Shown here: positions 43,662 through 53,114 of the stretch, piece by piece
Position numbering within the stretch: position 1 is the first letter of the stretch
Layout: every line of letters begins with the position of its first letter
Assembly: GCA_947628135.1 (NCBI GenBank)
Contig: CANQYT010000008.1
Span: forward strand, 1 to 64,000
Length of the DNA: 64,000 nt
Direction of reading: 5' to 3'
DNA from: an uncultured Clostridia bacterium
GTDB lineage: Bacteria; Bacillota; Clostridia; Christensenellales; CAG-314
Program-made: the position numbers and the translations under genes
The notes under the pieces: generated by a model
What the model saw: only the letters and a program-made list of their open reading frames with translations
Database searches by the model: none
Told to the model about the DNA's origin: nothing

Positions 43662-45953
43662 ATGATAGGGTTGTACTATCTGTTCGGCGCTGTGGGCGCT
43701 GCCGCCGTTCTGTTGACGGGGCTGTTGCTCAAAAAGAAGCTTCCGACAAAACTGAATATCGCATTCAAGACCTTTTCGTTGGTGCTTGCCGCGGCTTTGT
43801 TCTTCCGTTATATGTTGGGAGATGAAAACATCGCCGATATCATCGCGCTGCGCCCCGGTCGCGGGTTCAATGACAGTGCGCTCATTGCAATTGCGCTTGT
43901 GCAGGTCTGGTTTGCTTATGCGGCGGAAATGCTCGCAATTCTTGCGTCTTTCTTCAAGATAAAGACGCTACCCGCGCTGGTTGCATATCTTGCGTTGCCG
44001 ATATTCGCTTTCAACGCCGTTATGTTTCCCAATCACGTAATGGCCATCTGCGGAGAGGCGGCTTTCGGCGCGTTTGACGTGCGCGCGGCGTTGCTCGGTT
44101 TGGAAACGGGTCTCGGCTTGGGCTACGCAACGCTGTACACGATAGTCAATTTCGACAAAATACGCCTTTACAAGACGGAATGGGTGTGGTTTGCGCTTGC
44201 GGCGGTGGGGTGCATATTTGCCGCTTTCCCCAGTTACAGTTTCCGCGTGGCGGTTGAGCCGGCAATGTTCTATCCCGAAGATTTCAACTTCTATCACCGC
44301 TTGCTGTTGTATCCCGCGGCGATAATACCCATCACGCTGTTTGTGCTGTTGCACAACAAAAGTTACGAAACGAAACGCTTTGCGATGATGTACTATGCGT
44401 GGCTGGGATTGCTGAACTTCTCGTTCAGTCACCGTTTCGGCGACTTCTTCGGACCTAATTGGGTCACGACGCTGCCTTTGCACCTGTGCCACACGGCAAT
44501 GTACATCACGCCGCTGTGCCTCACGTTCAAGTTGAAAAAGGTGTTCTACTTTACCTATTTCATCAACGTGTTGGGCGCGTTTCTCGCGTTGGTAATGCCG
44601 GACACGGGCGAACAAGCCATTTTCGACACGGGTATCTGGCTGTTCTATATGAATCACTACCACGCGTTCTTTATGCCGCTGTTGGTGGTGGGTCTGGGCA
44701 TATTCCGCCGTCCGCGTTGGAAAGAGTTCAAGTACAGTATGATAGGTTTTTCCATCTACTTTGTAATGATGCTCATAGTCAACGCTTGGTTCACCAACTA
44801 CAACGCAAGCGTGGACTACTTCTATCTCAACGGCGATTTCATCGTAGACAAGTTGGGTACTTGGGCGGAAAACACTCGCAACTTTGTGTGGAGTTTCAAA
44901 ATAGGCGAGTTGTCGTTCACCTTTTATCCGCTGTATCAGTTCCTGTTTCTTGTGGTGTACTACGGCTTTGCATTCGGAATGTGGTTCATCTACGAATTAG
45001 GATACAGCGTGGTTATCGGTTGGTTGGACATTGCGGAACGCAACAAAAAAATACGAGTTGACAAGTTGGCGTTGGAGGTCCAACTTGCGGGCAGAAGTAT
45101 CGAGGAGCCAATGAATATGGAAAACGTAAACAAACTTGTTCTCAACAAATTTACCAAACGCTACGGCACAAGCGACGTCTATGCGGTAAAGGACGCCGAT
45201 CTGGAAGTGCGCGGCGGCGAAATATTCGGATTTTTAGGACCGAACGGCGCGGGCAAATCCACGATAATCAAAAGTATCGTCGGTATCCAGACGATAACCG
45301 ACGGTTCGATAGAAGTGTGCGGCTACGACGTGGCTAAGCAAAGCGTACAGGCAAAGAGGCAGATAGGCTTTGTTCCCGACCACTACGCGCTGTACGAGCG
45401 GCTCACCGCGCGCGAGTACATCAACTACATCGCCGACCTCTACGAAGTTTCCAAAGAGGACCGCGACAGCCGTCTGTCCGCTATGGCGGAGCGTTTCGAA
45501 TTGACTTCCGCTTTGGACAACCCCATTCGCACCTATTCGCACGGTATGAAGCAAAAAGTAACCATTATGGCTGCGCTCATACACAACCCCAAGGTGTGGA
45601 TATTGGACGAACCTCTGACGGGACTTGACCCCAACAGCATTTTCCAAGTAAAGGAATGTATGCGCGAACACGCCGAGGCGGGCAACATAGTGTTCTTTTC
45701 CAGCCACATCATCGACGTGGTGGAGCGTATCTGCGACCGCATAGCCATCATACGCAAAGGGCAAATTCAGTGCGTGCGCGACGTTCACGAAATGGACGCG
45801 GCGGGCGAGAGTCTGGAAAAATTCTATATGTCCGTCATCAACGGCGCGGAAGTAAATCCCATTGCCGTTGAGGGTGCGTCGCAGGACGACCAACACAAGA
45901 CAAAAAAGGCAAAACGCCGCAACAAACGTCACGGGGACGCGGAGGCTGACTAG
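43662..45953 (+). CDS. YwaF-like membrane domain fused to ABC transporter ATPase
   Basis: 763 residues in two parts. Residues about 1-465 are a multi-pass membrane domain with roughly 10-12 helices; FGDFFGPNWVTTLPLHLCHTA matches the conserved LPLHLC core of YwaF/TMEM164-type proteins. Residues about 490-763 are an ABC ATPase: Walker A FGFLGPNGAGKSTIIKS, Q-loop region IGFVPDHYALYE, signature TYSHGMKQKVTIM, Walker B VWILDEPLTGLDP, H-loop FFSSHIID. The C-terminus is highly basic (KTKKAKRRNKRHG). AGGAG five bases before ATG 43662 gives the start; TTG/ATG at 43632/43635 are alternatives. The next gene is its probable permease partner. Confidence 0.85.
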   Translation: MIGLYYLFGAVGAAAVLLTGLLLKKKLPTKLNIAFKTFSLVLAAALFFRYMLGDENIADIIALRPGRGFNDSALIAIALVQVWFAYAAEMLAILASFFKIKTLPALVAYLALPIFAFNAVMFPNHVMAICGEAAFGAFDVRAALLGLETGLGLGYATLYTIVNFDKIRLYKTEWVWFALAAVGCIFAAFPSYSFRVAVEPAMFYPEDFNFYHRLLLYPAAIIPITLFVLLHNKSYETKRFAMMYYAWLGLLNFSFSHRFGDFFGPNWVTTLPLHLCHTAMYITPLCLTFKLKKVFYFTYFINVLGAFLALVMPDTGEQAIFDTGIWLFYMNHYHAFFMPLLVVGLGIFRRPRWKEFKYSMIGFSIYFVMMLIVNAWFTNYNASVDYFYLNGDFIVDKLGTWAENTRNFVWSFKIGELSFTFYPLYQFLFLVVYYGFAFGMWFIYELGYSVVIGWLDIAERNKKIRVDKLALEVQLAGRSIEEPMNMENVNKLVLNKFTKRYGTSDVYAVKDADLEVRGGEIFGFLGPNGAGKSTIIKSIVGIQTITDGSIEVCGYDVAKQSVQAKRQIGFVPDHYALYERLTAREYINYIADLYEVSKEDRDSRLSAMAERFELTSALDNPIRTYSHGMKQKVTIMAALIHNPKVWILDEPLTGLDPNSIFQVKECMREHAEAGNIVFFSSHIIDVVERICDRIAIIRKGQIQCVRDVHEMDAAGESLEKFYMSVINGAEVNPIAVEGASQDDQHKTKKAKRRNKRHGDAEAD

Positions 45954-47653
45954 TGAAAACTTATCTGCGCAATCTCAAAACGTTGGTCGTTATGCAACTG
46001 CGGGACAAATTGGACTTGTCTTTCATTCGCAGTGTGCGTTCCACCATCATCAAGGTGATGCTCGCCATTATCAAACTTGCCGTTGTGATAGTGGTCTTTT
46101 GGGGGCTGTTCACCGTGTGTAAGATGTTGTCCGTGTTCCGCCCGTTCGGCTACATACCGGACACCGTCGTCAACGTTCTGTTTACGCTCATTCAGTTGAT
46201 GTCCATCATCACTTGCACGGTGGGGCTTACCAAAACGCTGTATATGACGGCGGACAACAAAGTGTTGCTCACCCTGCCCGTCAGCAGTACCAACGTTTAT
46301 ATGTCCAAGTTGGTGCTGTACTACATCTTCGAACTGAAAAAGAACGTCGGACTCACCCTGCCGCTGTTTGTGGCGTACGGCATTGTCAACAACGCCGTGT
46401 GGTACTACTATCCGTGGATGCTGTTCTGTTTCCTGTTCATCTCGTTAGTACCCGTCGCTATCGGTGCGGTTATTTCCATTCCCGCGCTGTACGTAGGTAA
46501 ATTTATTGCACGGTTCAAGTGGTTGCAAGCGATATTGGTGTTGGGCGCTGCAAGTGCGGTAACATACGGGTTGATATACGTTATCGGCATAATACCCGCC
46601 AACATCAACATAATGGGTCAATGGGGTTACATCTATCAAGGCATAGACAAATTCCTCAACGCCTTTGCAAACGTATTCAAACCCTACTACTATCTCACTT
46701 TGATGATGGTGGGCGGCACGCTGCGTATTCGCGCGCAACTTGTGCAGGGCGACACGTTCGCTTATTGGGGAGTTATGCTAGCGTGCGTTGTCGCGCTGAT
46801 AGGCATTTCTTTCCTGCTGGCAAAGCCGCTTTTCGTCAAGATGGCTTCCAAACAGTTCGAGTTTGACAAGCGCACGTCCCGTCCTCACCGCAACCGTGTA
46901 CACCGTCGCAGGCTCAGTCCGTTTTTCGAATCTATGCAAATGGATCTGAGAAGCAGTACGTTTGTTATCGGCGCGTTCATTCAGTTGGTGTTGCCGGCAA
47001 TTGCGATACTGCTGCTCAACAGACTGTATGCGGCTATGAACACCAACTACTCGGGGCAGGTGATGACCAAGACTTTCAACCTGTTGGTAATGCTGGTGAT
47101 GACGCTTGCTTTCAACAACACTTACGCTTCGGTGTACAGCCGCGAGGGCGCGGCGCGCAACATATTGAAGACCCGCCCGCAAAAGCCCGTCTACACGTTG
47201 TTCGGACGTATCGCGTTCCGCGCAATGGTGATAGTGTTGTCCACCGTCGCGGTGACCGTTACGTACTATCTCGCGCAATCCTATCGCGTTGTTGACGGCG
47301 AAACGGTGCAAATTGCTCTTGACAGCGTTTTCGTCAAGGAAATAGTGCTGATGGGAGTTATCACGCTTATCGTTTCCGAAGCCCATCTGCTGTGGTGCGC
47401 GGATATGGACCTTATGAACAACTTCGCCGACCAATATCAGACGGTGGGCGTGCAATTCGACAGTCCCAACGAGCGCAACGCAACTATCGTCGGCTTTCTG
47501 CTTGCGGCGTTGTTCGCGTTCCTGTACTACTTCCTTTCGGATCGCGGAACGTACAGTTCTCTTGTCAAGGGATTGGTAATTGCCGTGGCGTTGATAGTTG
47601 CGCGCGTTTACCTGTTCATCACCCGCGCAAGGCTGTATTTTGTGGAGAAGTGA
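45953..47653 (+). CDS. ABC transporter permease (ABC-2 type, large)
   Basis: 566 residues with about 12 hydrophobic segments arranged as two halves, split by a charged loop near residue 310 (KRTSRPHRNRVHRRRLSPF). Start is GTG 45953, sharing one base with the ATPase fusion stop. This is the transmembrane partner of the preceding ATPase, probably for export of a lipid, peptide or drug. The permease half resembles large two-part ABC-2 permeases rather than import permeases. It is followed after 3 bases by a small exported protein. Confidence 0.8.
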   Translation: MKTYLRNLKTLVVMQLRDKLDLSFIRSVRSTIIKVMLAIIKLAVVIVVFWGLFTVCKMLSVFRPFGYIPDTVVNVLFTLIQLMSIITCTVGLTKTLYMTADNKVLLTLPVSSTNVYMSKLVLYYIFELKKNVGLTLPLFVAYGIVNNAVWYYYPWMLFCFLFISLVPVAIGAVISIPALYVGKFIARFKWLQAILVLGAASAVTYGLIYVIGIIPANINIMGQWGYIYQGIDKFLNAFANVFKPYYYLTLMMVGGTLRIRAQLVQGDTFAYWGVMLACVVALIGISFLLAKPLFVKMASKQFEFDKRTSRPHRNRVHRRRLSPFFESMQMDLRSSTFVIGAFIQLVLPAIAILLLNRLYAAMNTNYSGQVMTKTFNLLVMLVMTLAFNNTYASVYSREGAARNILKTRPQKPVYTLFGRIAFRAMVIVLSTVAVTVTYYLAQSYRVVDGETVQIALDSVFVKEIVLMGVITLIVSEAHLLWCADMDLMNNFADQYQTVGVQFDSPNERNATIVGFLLAALFAFLYYFLSDRGTYSSLVKGLVIAVALIVARVYLFITRARLYFVEK

Positions 47654-47656
47654 CCT

Positions 47657-48160
47657 ATGAAGAAATCGACGGTAATCGTACTTTTGGTAGTATTTTTGGG
47701 CTCGGTACTTGTGGTCGGCATTTTCGGAATGCAGGCAGTACCGTGGCAGGAGATAGTCTACGTTGACAAGATAGAGATAACAAACATTCTCACAAGCAGC
47801 GGCAAAGACGTAGACATCAAGTACAACGAAAAACACAATTACTACTATGCGTTCATCTATTACGAGCCTGTCAAAGTGACGCAATTGGACGAAGAGGGCA
47901 ACACGGTGGAAGTGGACGCGTTCGAAGTGACGCTCGTGTGGGACTACTCCCCCAAGAACGCCACCAACAACAAAGTAAAAGTGTCCATTGTCGAACCCGC
48001 TTCGCCGCCCTGCGACCCGCTGACGGACAACGCCAAGTTGGGCAGGGGCGACCCGATAGTGTTCCGCCGTGCGGGCAACGTGCATTTGCGCTATGCCGCG
48101 GCAGATTCGGCAACGGGCGCAACGCTGGACATCTGGCTGTACGTAGTGGTGCAGCCCTGA
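47657..48160 (+). CDS. Exported or membrane-anchored protein, unknown function
   Basis: 167 residues with one N-terminal hydrophobic helix (KKSTVIVLLVVFLGSVLVVGIF), either a signal peptide or an anchor. The rest is beta-rich (VDKIEITNILTSSGKDVDIKYN; FEVTLVWDYSPKNA) and could be an Ig-like fold. No lipobox. It is tightly coupled to the permease, so it may be the extracellular accessory part of the transporter. No family was recognised. Confidence 0.6.
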   Translation: MKKSTVIVLLVVFLGSVLVVGIFGMQAVPWQEIVYVDKIEITNILTSSGKDVDIKYNEKHNYYYAFIYYEPVKVTQLDEEGNTVEVDAFEVTLVWDYSPKNATNNKVKVSIVEPASPPCDPLTDNAKLGRGDPIVFRRAGNVHLRYAAADSATGATLDIWLYVVVQP

Positions 48161-48245
48161 TTGGCAAACAACAGCCTTTGGGCTTTGTTCAATATAGATA
48201 AAACAAAAAAAAACAAAAATAAAAAAAGGAGAAACAACAGGCAAA

Positions 48246-50960
48246 ATGAGTAAAAAATTATCACTTGTCATAGCGCTTGTCGTTGTGCTTGCTATCGCGC
48301 TCCCCGTGATTGCAGCCTGCGACACGGGTAAAACAGTTGATAAAATCGAATTTGTCAACCCCGTACGTACCTACAACGTCGGCGACACAATCGACTACGA
48401 CAGTTTGCAGGTAAAAGTAACCTATACGGACAATTCGTCCGAACAAAAGACTGTCGCCGACCTCAAAAAAGACGGTGCAACCTTGACCGCAGCCGACCTC
48501 AGCAAGCAGGGCAACACATCTTATTCCCTTACCTACAAAGGTAAGACCGCTACCGTGAGGCTTACGGTTGGCGGTGGCGATGTCACCACCACAACCACGG
48601 TAAACAACATCATGTGGCCCGAGTTCTACGCCAACTATCTCACAAGATCCGCCGCGCGCGGCGCAGGCGAACCCGAGGACGAAGGCGATTTCCGCGTGTC
48701 CGGCGAAGTCTACGAAGTAGGCAACGTCAACAAATTCCTGTTCGGACCTAACGCGGTAGGTTTCGACCTTGAAAATCAAGAAGAAATAGAAATTGCCAAC
48801 CCCAAGACGACGGTCAGAGTGTACTCCAAGGACACAAAGGAAGGCGCGTATACCGAACTTACCGGTGCGGAACTCAAAGCGTTTGTCACAGTAGACAACA
48901 ACACGTACAAGTTTTCCGAGGACGCTGCCGACAAATACGTCAAGTTGGAAATCTCCCTTGACGAGGAATTCTACGACGTCAGCGAAACGCTTACGGGCGC
49001 CACGTCGCAGACTGTTGAGTTCTACGTCGTGGACGGCGGCTACAACGTATACGACCAACTCGGTCTGTCCGTAATGGCTGACCTCGAAAAACGCGCTTGG
49101 TCGGAAATTTGGGAATGCGAATACCACGACGATGACGCCGCAAATCACAAAACCACCGTCACTCCGATAGAGGACGAATCCGTAAAACTTCTTGCGGACG
49201 ACTTGTATCTTTGCCAATATGTGGACAACATCAGTTGGGTAGTGCTTCACGGCGACATCGAACTTGACCCCGACCAAATGCCCTCTCTCTATTTCTGGTC
49301 CGAAACGGGCGAAACGTCTGCCGGTCTTGATACGGCAAAGACAAGCCTCGAAGGACACTCCGAGTACCAAAACGACATCGTTGGCACGATGCGCGACGGC
49401 AACAACAGCGGTATAAACACCGGCGACGCGGGTCACATCAATTACTCTCGCGTAATGGACGTGGTCAGTTACCACTCCGACATTGCCGATATGGATATGC
49501 CCGGCGATTATGGTATCGAAACGAACATCCCTCTCAATATGGCAAAGGGTATCTTCGCCACGAAGAAAGTCAGCGTTTCCGGTAACTACAACAGCATCGT
49601 CTACGAAAATCGCGATCACACCCAGCGCTCGCCTATCAAAAACAGAGTGTTGCTTTCCTACGCCGATTGGGGTTCTGACAGCAAAATAACAGACCCCGTC
49701 TCCCATTGGAGCGTGTTCCAATTCATTCAACCTCGCGTAGAGGGTGCGGACAGAAGCGTATTCACTCTTAAAAACCTCGCTCTTTCCGGCAACAACCCGA
49801 TGCAAAACGACGACGCGTTCAAGGCTGCGGGCTTGATGCTTTCCGGCAGTTACGCTGCGCAAGTCAACTACTACAACTTCAACGCCAAGCAGTTCTTCAC
49901 CTCCATCGTGCAGGACAACTACGGCGACTTCGCTTTCGATGAAAACGGCAAGTTCCACAGCGGCGGCACAAGCGAGCAGGCAAAGGTGCTTATCGACAAC
50001 TCCAAGTTGTACAACAACTATTCCAATATGACCTACCTGTGGCGCGGCGATATGACGGTAAAGAACAGCGAAATGATAGGTTCGGGCGGTCCATTATTCA
50101 TAATGTGCGATGCCAACCACACCGACCACGCCGGCAAGACAGGTGCGACAACTCCCGACAGTACAGACTACGGTACGTCTGATGAGGGCGGTCCTCAACT
50201 TAAAATCGACACCAAGAGCAAGTTGCAGGCGTTTGCAACCGGTCTAGAAAGTTGGTATGCTATTTACGATGCTACGCCATTGTTTAACACCATCAAGGCG
50301 CAACTTGATGAAGATTTAATGCGCCCCCAACTTGGTAAGACTGTAACGTTCTCCAACGAAAAAGGCTCAGGTTATGTCAATGTAATTGCGGTTATCATTC
50401 CCGACGCCGATATGATACTCAAAGGTAAAGATTACGATGATAATACAGAAAAATTGGACGTTCGTGGTGTGGTTACGCAAACCGATGACAGCGGTGAAGT
50501 GGTCAATCATTTTGCAATGCACAACAACTTTGTGACGACTGCACGCCGTTTTGCTTCCGGCAATGCAACTCAATTCCCAATGTATCTTGAATGCGGTGAT
50601 GCGAATTTGATATATGACGCTAACGCGACGGGTTTAGGCGCTCTTTGGAACGCATCGACGGTTGAATTGGAAGCCAAATACGGCACATTCAATATTCTTT
50701 CAAAGCAAACCGTTCCCGCATACTATGCAATGCAGGCTATGCTAAACAGCATGATTACTTCTATGTACCCGAATGCAGCTACGGATAAAGCAAGGTATCA
50801 AGCACAAGCCACATTCAGTCGGGCGGATAAAGACGCTTGGACAAACGAAACGAGTCAACTTGTTTGCTTGTATTTGTCGGCAGGTACTATTGAACCCCAT
50901 CCGGTAAATGCCCCGTATTTCGGTATATTGTTGCAAATAGGCGACTACTCCGCCACCTAA
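48246..50960 (+). CDS. Large lipoprotein with Ig-like domain, unknown substrate
   Basis: 904 residues. The signal peptide ends VIAAC, making it a surface lipoprotein. Residues about 30-115 look like a bacterial Ig-like domain (IEFVNPVRTYNVGDTIDYDS ... VKVTYTDNSSEQ ... YKGKTATVRLTVGGG), followed by a Thr-rich linker (DVTTTTTV). The remaining roughly 780 residues include repeating beta-strand-turn segments (SYAAQVNYYNFNAKQF; YLWRGDMTVKNSEMIGSGGP) that recall a right-handed beta-helix. No catalytic motif was recognised. AAAGGAG precedes the ATG at a longer than usual distance. It lies at the end of the ABC operon before a terminator. Confidence 0.7.
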   Translation: MSKKLSLVIALVVVLAIALPVIAACDTGKTVDKIEFVNPVRTYNVGDTIDYDSLQVKVTYTDNSSEQKTVADLKKDGATLTAADLSKQGNTSYSLTYKGKTATVRLTVGGGDVTTTTTVNNIMWPEFYANYLTRSAARGAGEPEDEGDFRVSGEVYEVGNVNKFLFGPNAVGFDLENQEEIEIANPKTTVRVYSKDTKEGAYTELTGAELKAFVTVDNNTYKFSEDAADKYVKLEISLDEEFYDVSETLTGATSQTVEFYVVDGGYNVYDQLGLSVMADLEKRAWSEIWECEYHDDDAANHKTTVTPIEDESVKLLADDLYLCQYVDNISWVVLHGDIELDPDQMPSLYFWSETGETSAGLDTAKTSLEGHSEYQNDIVGTMRDGNNSGINTGDAGHINYSRVMDVVSYHSDIADMDMPGDYGIETNIPLNMAKGIFATKKVSVSGNYNSIVYENRDHTQRSPIKNRVLLSYADWGSDSKITDPVSHWSVFQFIQPRVEGADRSVFTLKNLALSGNNPMQNDDAFKAAGLMLSGSYAAQVNYYNFNAKQFFTSIVQDNYGDFAFDENGKFHSGGTSEQAKVLIDNSKLYNNYSNMTYLWRGDMTVKNSEMIGSGGPLFIMCDANHTDHAGKTGATTPDSTDYGTSDEGGPQLKIDTKSKLQAFATGLESWYAIYDATPLFNTIKAQLDEDLMRPQLGKTVTFSNEKGSGYVNVIAVIIPDADMILKGKDYDDNTEKLDVRGVVTQTDDSGEVVNHFAMHNNFVTTARRFASGNATQFPMYLECGDANLIYDANATGLGALWNASTVELEAKYGTFNILSKQTVPAYYAMQAMLNSMITSMYPNAATDKARYQAQATFSRADKDAWTNETSQLVCLYLSAGTIEPHPVNAPYFGILLQIGDYSAT

Positions 50961-51035
50961 GCGCGCAATTGCTACGGCAGGTTGAATTTTGCGCGCGGCG
51001 ACAACAGGTCTCCGCGCCCAAATCACCAAACAAAG

Positions 51036-51063
51036 GACGGAAGCGTCTCGCTTCCGTCTTTTT
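51036..51063 (+). terminator. Rho-independent terminator
   Basis: GACGGAAGC / GCTTCCGTC stem with GTCTC loop, then TTTTT. Confidence 0.85.
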
Positions 51064-51081
51064 GTCGCTTCTTCCCGTTCC

Positions 51082-51202
51082 TACTGAAAGATTTTTCGAT
51101 TTTTGCAAAATCTTTCAGTACTACTGAAAGTTTTTTCCTCTTTTCACAAAATCTTTCACTACTACTGAAAATTTTTGTTGACTTTGCCAAAAACTTTCAG
51201 TA
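51082..51202. promoter_or_regulatory. Three tandem palindromes upstream of the DUF4143 ATPase
   Basis: Three inverted repeats of the form TACTGAAAN...NTTTCAGTA at 51082-51120 (14-bp perfect arms), 51122-51159 and 51163-51202, spaced 40-41 bases apart. The third contains the promoter of the next gene between its arms. This layout suggests a cooperative operator. Confidence 0.7.
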
Positions 51203-51206
51203 TAAT
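51178..51206 (+). promoter_or_regulatory. Promoter of the DUF4143 ATPase
   Basis: TTGACT, 17-base spacer, TATAAT, embedded in the third palindrome. Confidence 0.75.
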
Positions 51207-51222
51207 AAATTCGGAGGCAGAA

Positions 51223-52404
51223 ATGATAAAGAGAGAAAAGTACATCGCGCCTATAAGGGAATTTTACGACAGCGATCTGATAAAAATTATCACGGGTATC
51301 AGACGTTGCGGCAAATCGGTCGTGTTGCAACAGATTATGGAAGAAATTTCTTCGCAAACGGACAACATCATATATCTCAACTTTGAGGACAAGCGTGTTT
51401 CGGCGAACGTTTACAATGCGGAGCAATTGACGGAGTATGTGGAGCAGCACCGCAAGTCGGGCAAATGCTATTTGTTTTTTGACGAGATTCAAGTTTTGGA
51501 CGAATGGCAGCAAGCGTGCAAGACCTTGCGGTTGGACGACTGTTCGCTGTTTATCACGGGGTCTAACTCGCGCTTGCTCTCGCGCGAATTTACCAAGGAA
51601 TTGAGCGGCAGATATGTTTCCTTTCGGATACGTCCGTTTGTTTACAAAGAAATCGTTCAGTACACAAAGCAGTTGGGCAGAGAGTGTTCCGTGACGGACT
51701 ACTTGGTGTGGGGCGGTTTTCCCAAAAGGTTTGAATTTGCCACCGAACAGGCGCAACGCGTATATCTTGGCGATTTGGACGACACGGTGGTTTTGAATGA
51801 TTTGATAAATCGTTACAAAATTCGCAAAACCGCTTTGTTTGAACGTTTTGTCAACTATGTGCTCAGGTCCAACGGACGAATATTCTCCGCCAATTCTATC
51901 GTAAAGTACATCAATCAATACGACAAGACTTGTTCTGTGAACACGGTCATCAAATATCTCGGTTACTTGCAGGAGGCTTACGTTATCGAAAGCGTAAGGC
52001 AGTATTCTTCCAAAACAAAGGCGGAGTTGCAGTACTTTGCCAAACTGTACGACGAAGACGTTTGTTTCAATTCCATTCGTTGTGCGGACAATCGTTACGA
52101 CTTGACGCACAATCTGGAAAATATCGTTTACAACGAACTGATATATATGGGCTACACGGTTTTTGTCTGCAACAACAACGGCAAGGAAATCGACTTTTTG
52201 GCGCAGGACGGCAACAAACGCTATCTGATACAGGTTGCATACAGCGTGGCGGAAGACAAGGCGTATCAAAGAGAATTCGGCGCGTTTGACAACGTCGACA
52301 ACAGCGCAAAAAAAATTGTGATAAGCAACGACGACATAGATTATTCGACTGCCACCGTGCAACACATCAAGTTGAAAGACTTTTTGTTGATGGATACCCT
52401 TTGA
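51223..52404 (+). CDS. AAA_14 / DUF4143 ATP-binding protein
   Basis: 393 residues. An N-terminal AAA_14 ATPase has Walker A in IITGIRRCGKSVVLQQI and Walker B in CYLFFDEIQVLDEW. The C-terminal DUF4143 domain is nuclease-like: HNLENIVYNELIYMGYTVFV, GKEIDFLAQDGNKRYLIQVAY has the D-(E/Q)xK-like core of PD-(D/E)XK folds. The family is common in Firmicutes and Bacteroidetes, often in multiple copies; function is unknown. GGAGG precedes ATG 51223. The gene stands alone behind a three-palindrome control region and before a strong terminator. Confidence 0.88.
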   Translation: MIKREKYIAPIREFYDSDLIKIITGIRRCGKSVVLQQIMEEISSQTDNIIYLNFEDKRVSANVYNAEQLTEYVEQHRKSGKCYLFFDEIQVLDEWQQACKTLRLDDCSLFITGSNSRLLSREFTKELSGRYVSFRIRPFVYKEIVQYTKQLGRECSVTDYLVWGGFPKRFEFATEQAQRVYLGDLDDTVVLNDLINRYKIRKTALFERFVNYVLRSNGRIFSANSIVKYINQYDKTCSVNTVIKYLGYLQEAYVIESVRQYSSKTKAELQYFAKLYDEDVCFNSIRCADNRYDLTHNLENIVYNELIYMGYTVFVCNNNGKEIDFLAQDGNKRYLIQVAYSVAEDKAYQREFGAFDNVDNSAKKIVISNDDIDYSTATVQHIKLKDFLLMDTL

Positions 52405-52437
52405 AAAAAAAGACGGCGAGTTTGCCGTCTTTTTTGT
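52405..52437. terminator. Bidirectional terminator
   Basis: AAAAAGACGGC / GCCGTCTTTTT with short loop, between the DUF4143 ATPase and the convergent queH. Confidence 0.85.
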
Positions 52438-52445
52438 ATGTGAAG

Positions 52446-53063
52446 TTATTTTTGCGAATATGTACAACCGCAATAGTGCTGTCGGTAAATTCCGTATTTT
52501 TCGCAAAGGCGTATGCTTTCGTTGTAGCCGTTGTGCTTTTTGAAGTCGCTCGGAAGCCATTTCAAATCGTCCGTTTGCAGTGAAAGCCCTATTTCGTTGA
52601 GCAACGCGCTGTTTTTGTAGGGCGAAATGGTGAGCGTTGTGCCGAACAGTTGAAATCCGTGCATTTCGGCGTAAGTTTTTGCGTCCGCAAGCCGCAGCCG
52701 AAAACATTGTGCGCAACGCGCGCCGCCTTCTTTTTCCTGTTCCAGACCCTTTGCCGCGTCGAAGAAACGGCTGACGTCCTGTTGTTTAACAACCAATTTC
52801 AGCGGCGCAACGGGCGTAACTTCGTATGTGCCGCCGTTGACAATGTCTACGAGTTTTTGCACTTCGCCGAGACGTTTTGTCCACTCGGCGGGGTCGGTGA
52901 TGTTGTCGTTGGAGTAGTAGAGCGTAACGTCGAACGCGTCCGCAAGCCGCAGCAAACACGCCGTCGCGCAGGGCGCGCAGCACACGTGCAGCAGCAATTT
53001 CGGGTTTTTGCCCGCCGCTTGCGCCTTTATCTCTTGAAATTGTTTGTCGTAGTTGACGTTCAT
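52446..53063 (-). CDS. queH: Epoxyqueuosine reductase QueH
   Basis: 205 residues of the QueH (DUF208) family, which performs the last step of queuosine biosynthesis on tRNA. LLLHVCCAPCATACL holds two of the conserved cysteine groups, GGARCAQCFRLRL the CxxC pair, and HYCGCTYS the C-terminal cysteines; these ligate an iron-sulfur cluster. No other que gene is in the window. It lies 51 bases after the radical SAM gene but seems to have its own promoter: TATAAT ends six bases before the ATG, with no Shine-Dalgarno. Confidence 0.93.
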   Translation of the reverse strand: MNVNYDKQFQEIKAQAAGKNPKLLLHVCCAPCATACLLRLADAFDVTLYYSNDNITDPAEWTKRLGEVQKLVDIVNGGTYEVTPVAPLKLVVKQQDVSRFFDAAKGLEQEKEGGARCAQCFRLRLADAKTYAEMHGFQLFGTTLTISPYKNSALLNEIGLSLQTDDLKWLPSDFKKHNGYNESIRLCEKYGIYRQHYCGCTYSQK

Positions 53064-53069
53064 AGCACA

Positions 53070-53075
53070 ATTATA
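53070..53075 (-). promoter_or_regulatory. queH -10 element, leaderless arrangement
   Basis: Minus strand TATAAT followed by six bases and the ATG at 53063. The -35 region (CTGCAA at 17 bases) is poor and the spacer is GC-rich. Confidence 0.5.
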
Positions 53076-53114
53076 CCCCGCCCGCGCGCATTTTGCAGCC
53101 GCTGTAAAGTGCGC

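Noticed and set aside
46778..48358. 526-codon leftward frame over the ABC permease
   Set aside because: Antisense shadow of the permease and following genes; composition (His/Arg/Gln-rich) is typical of shadow frames.
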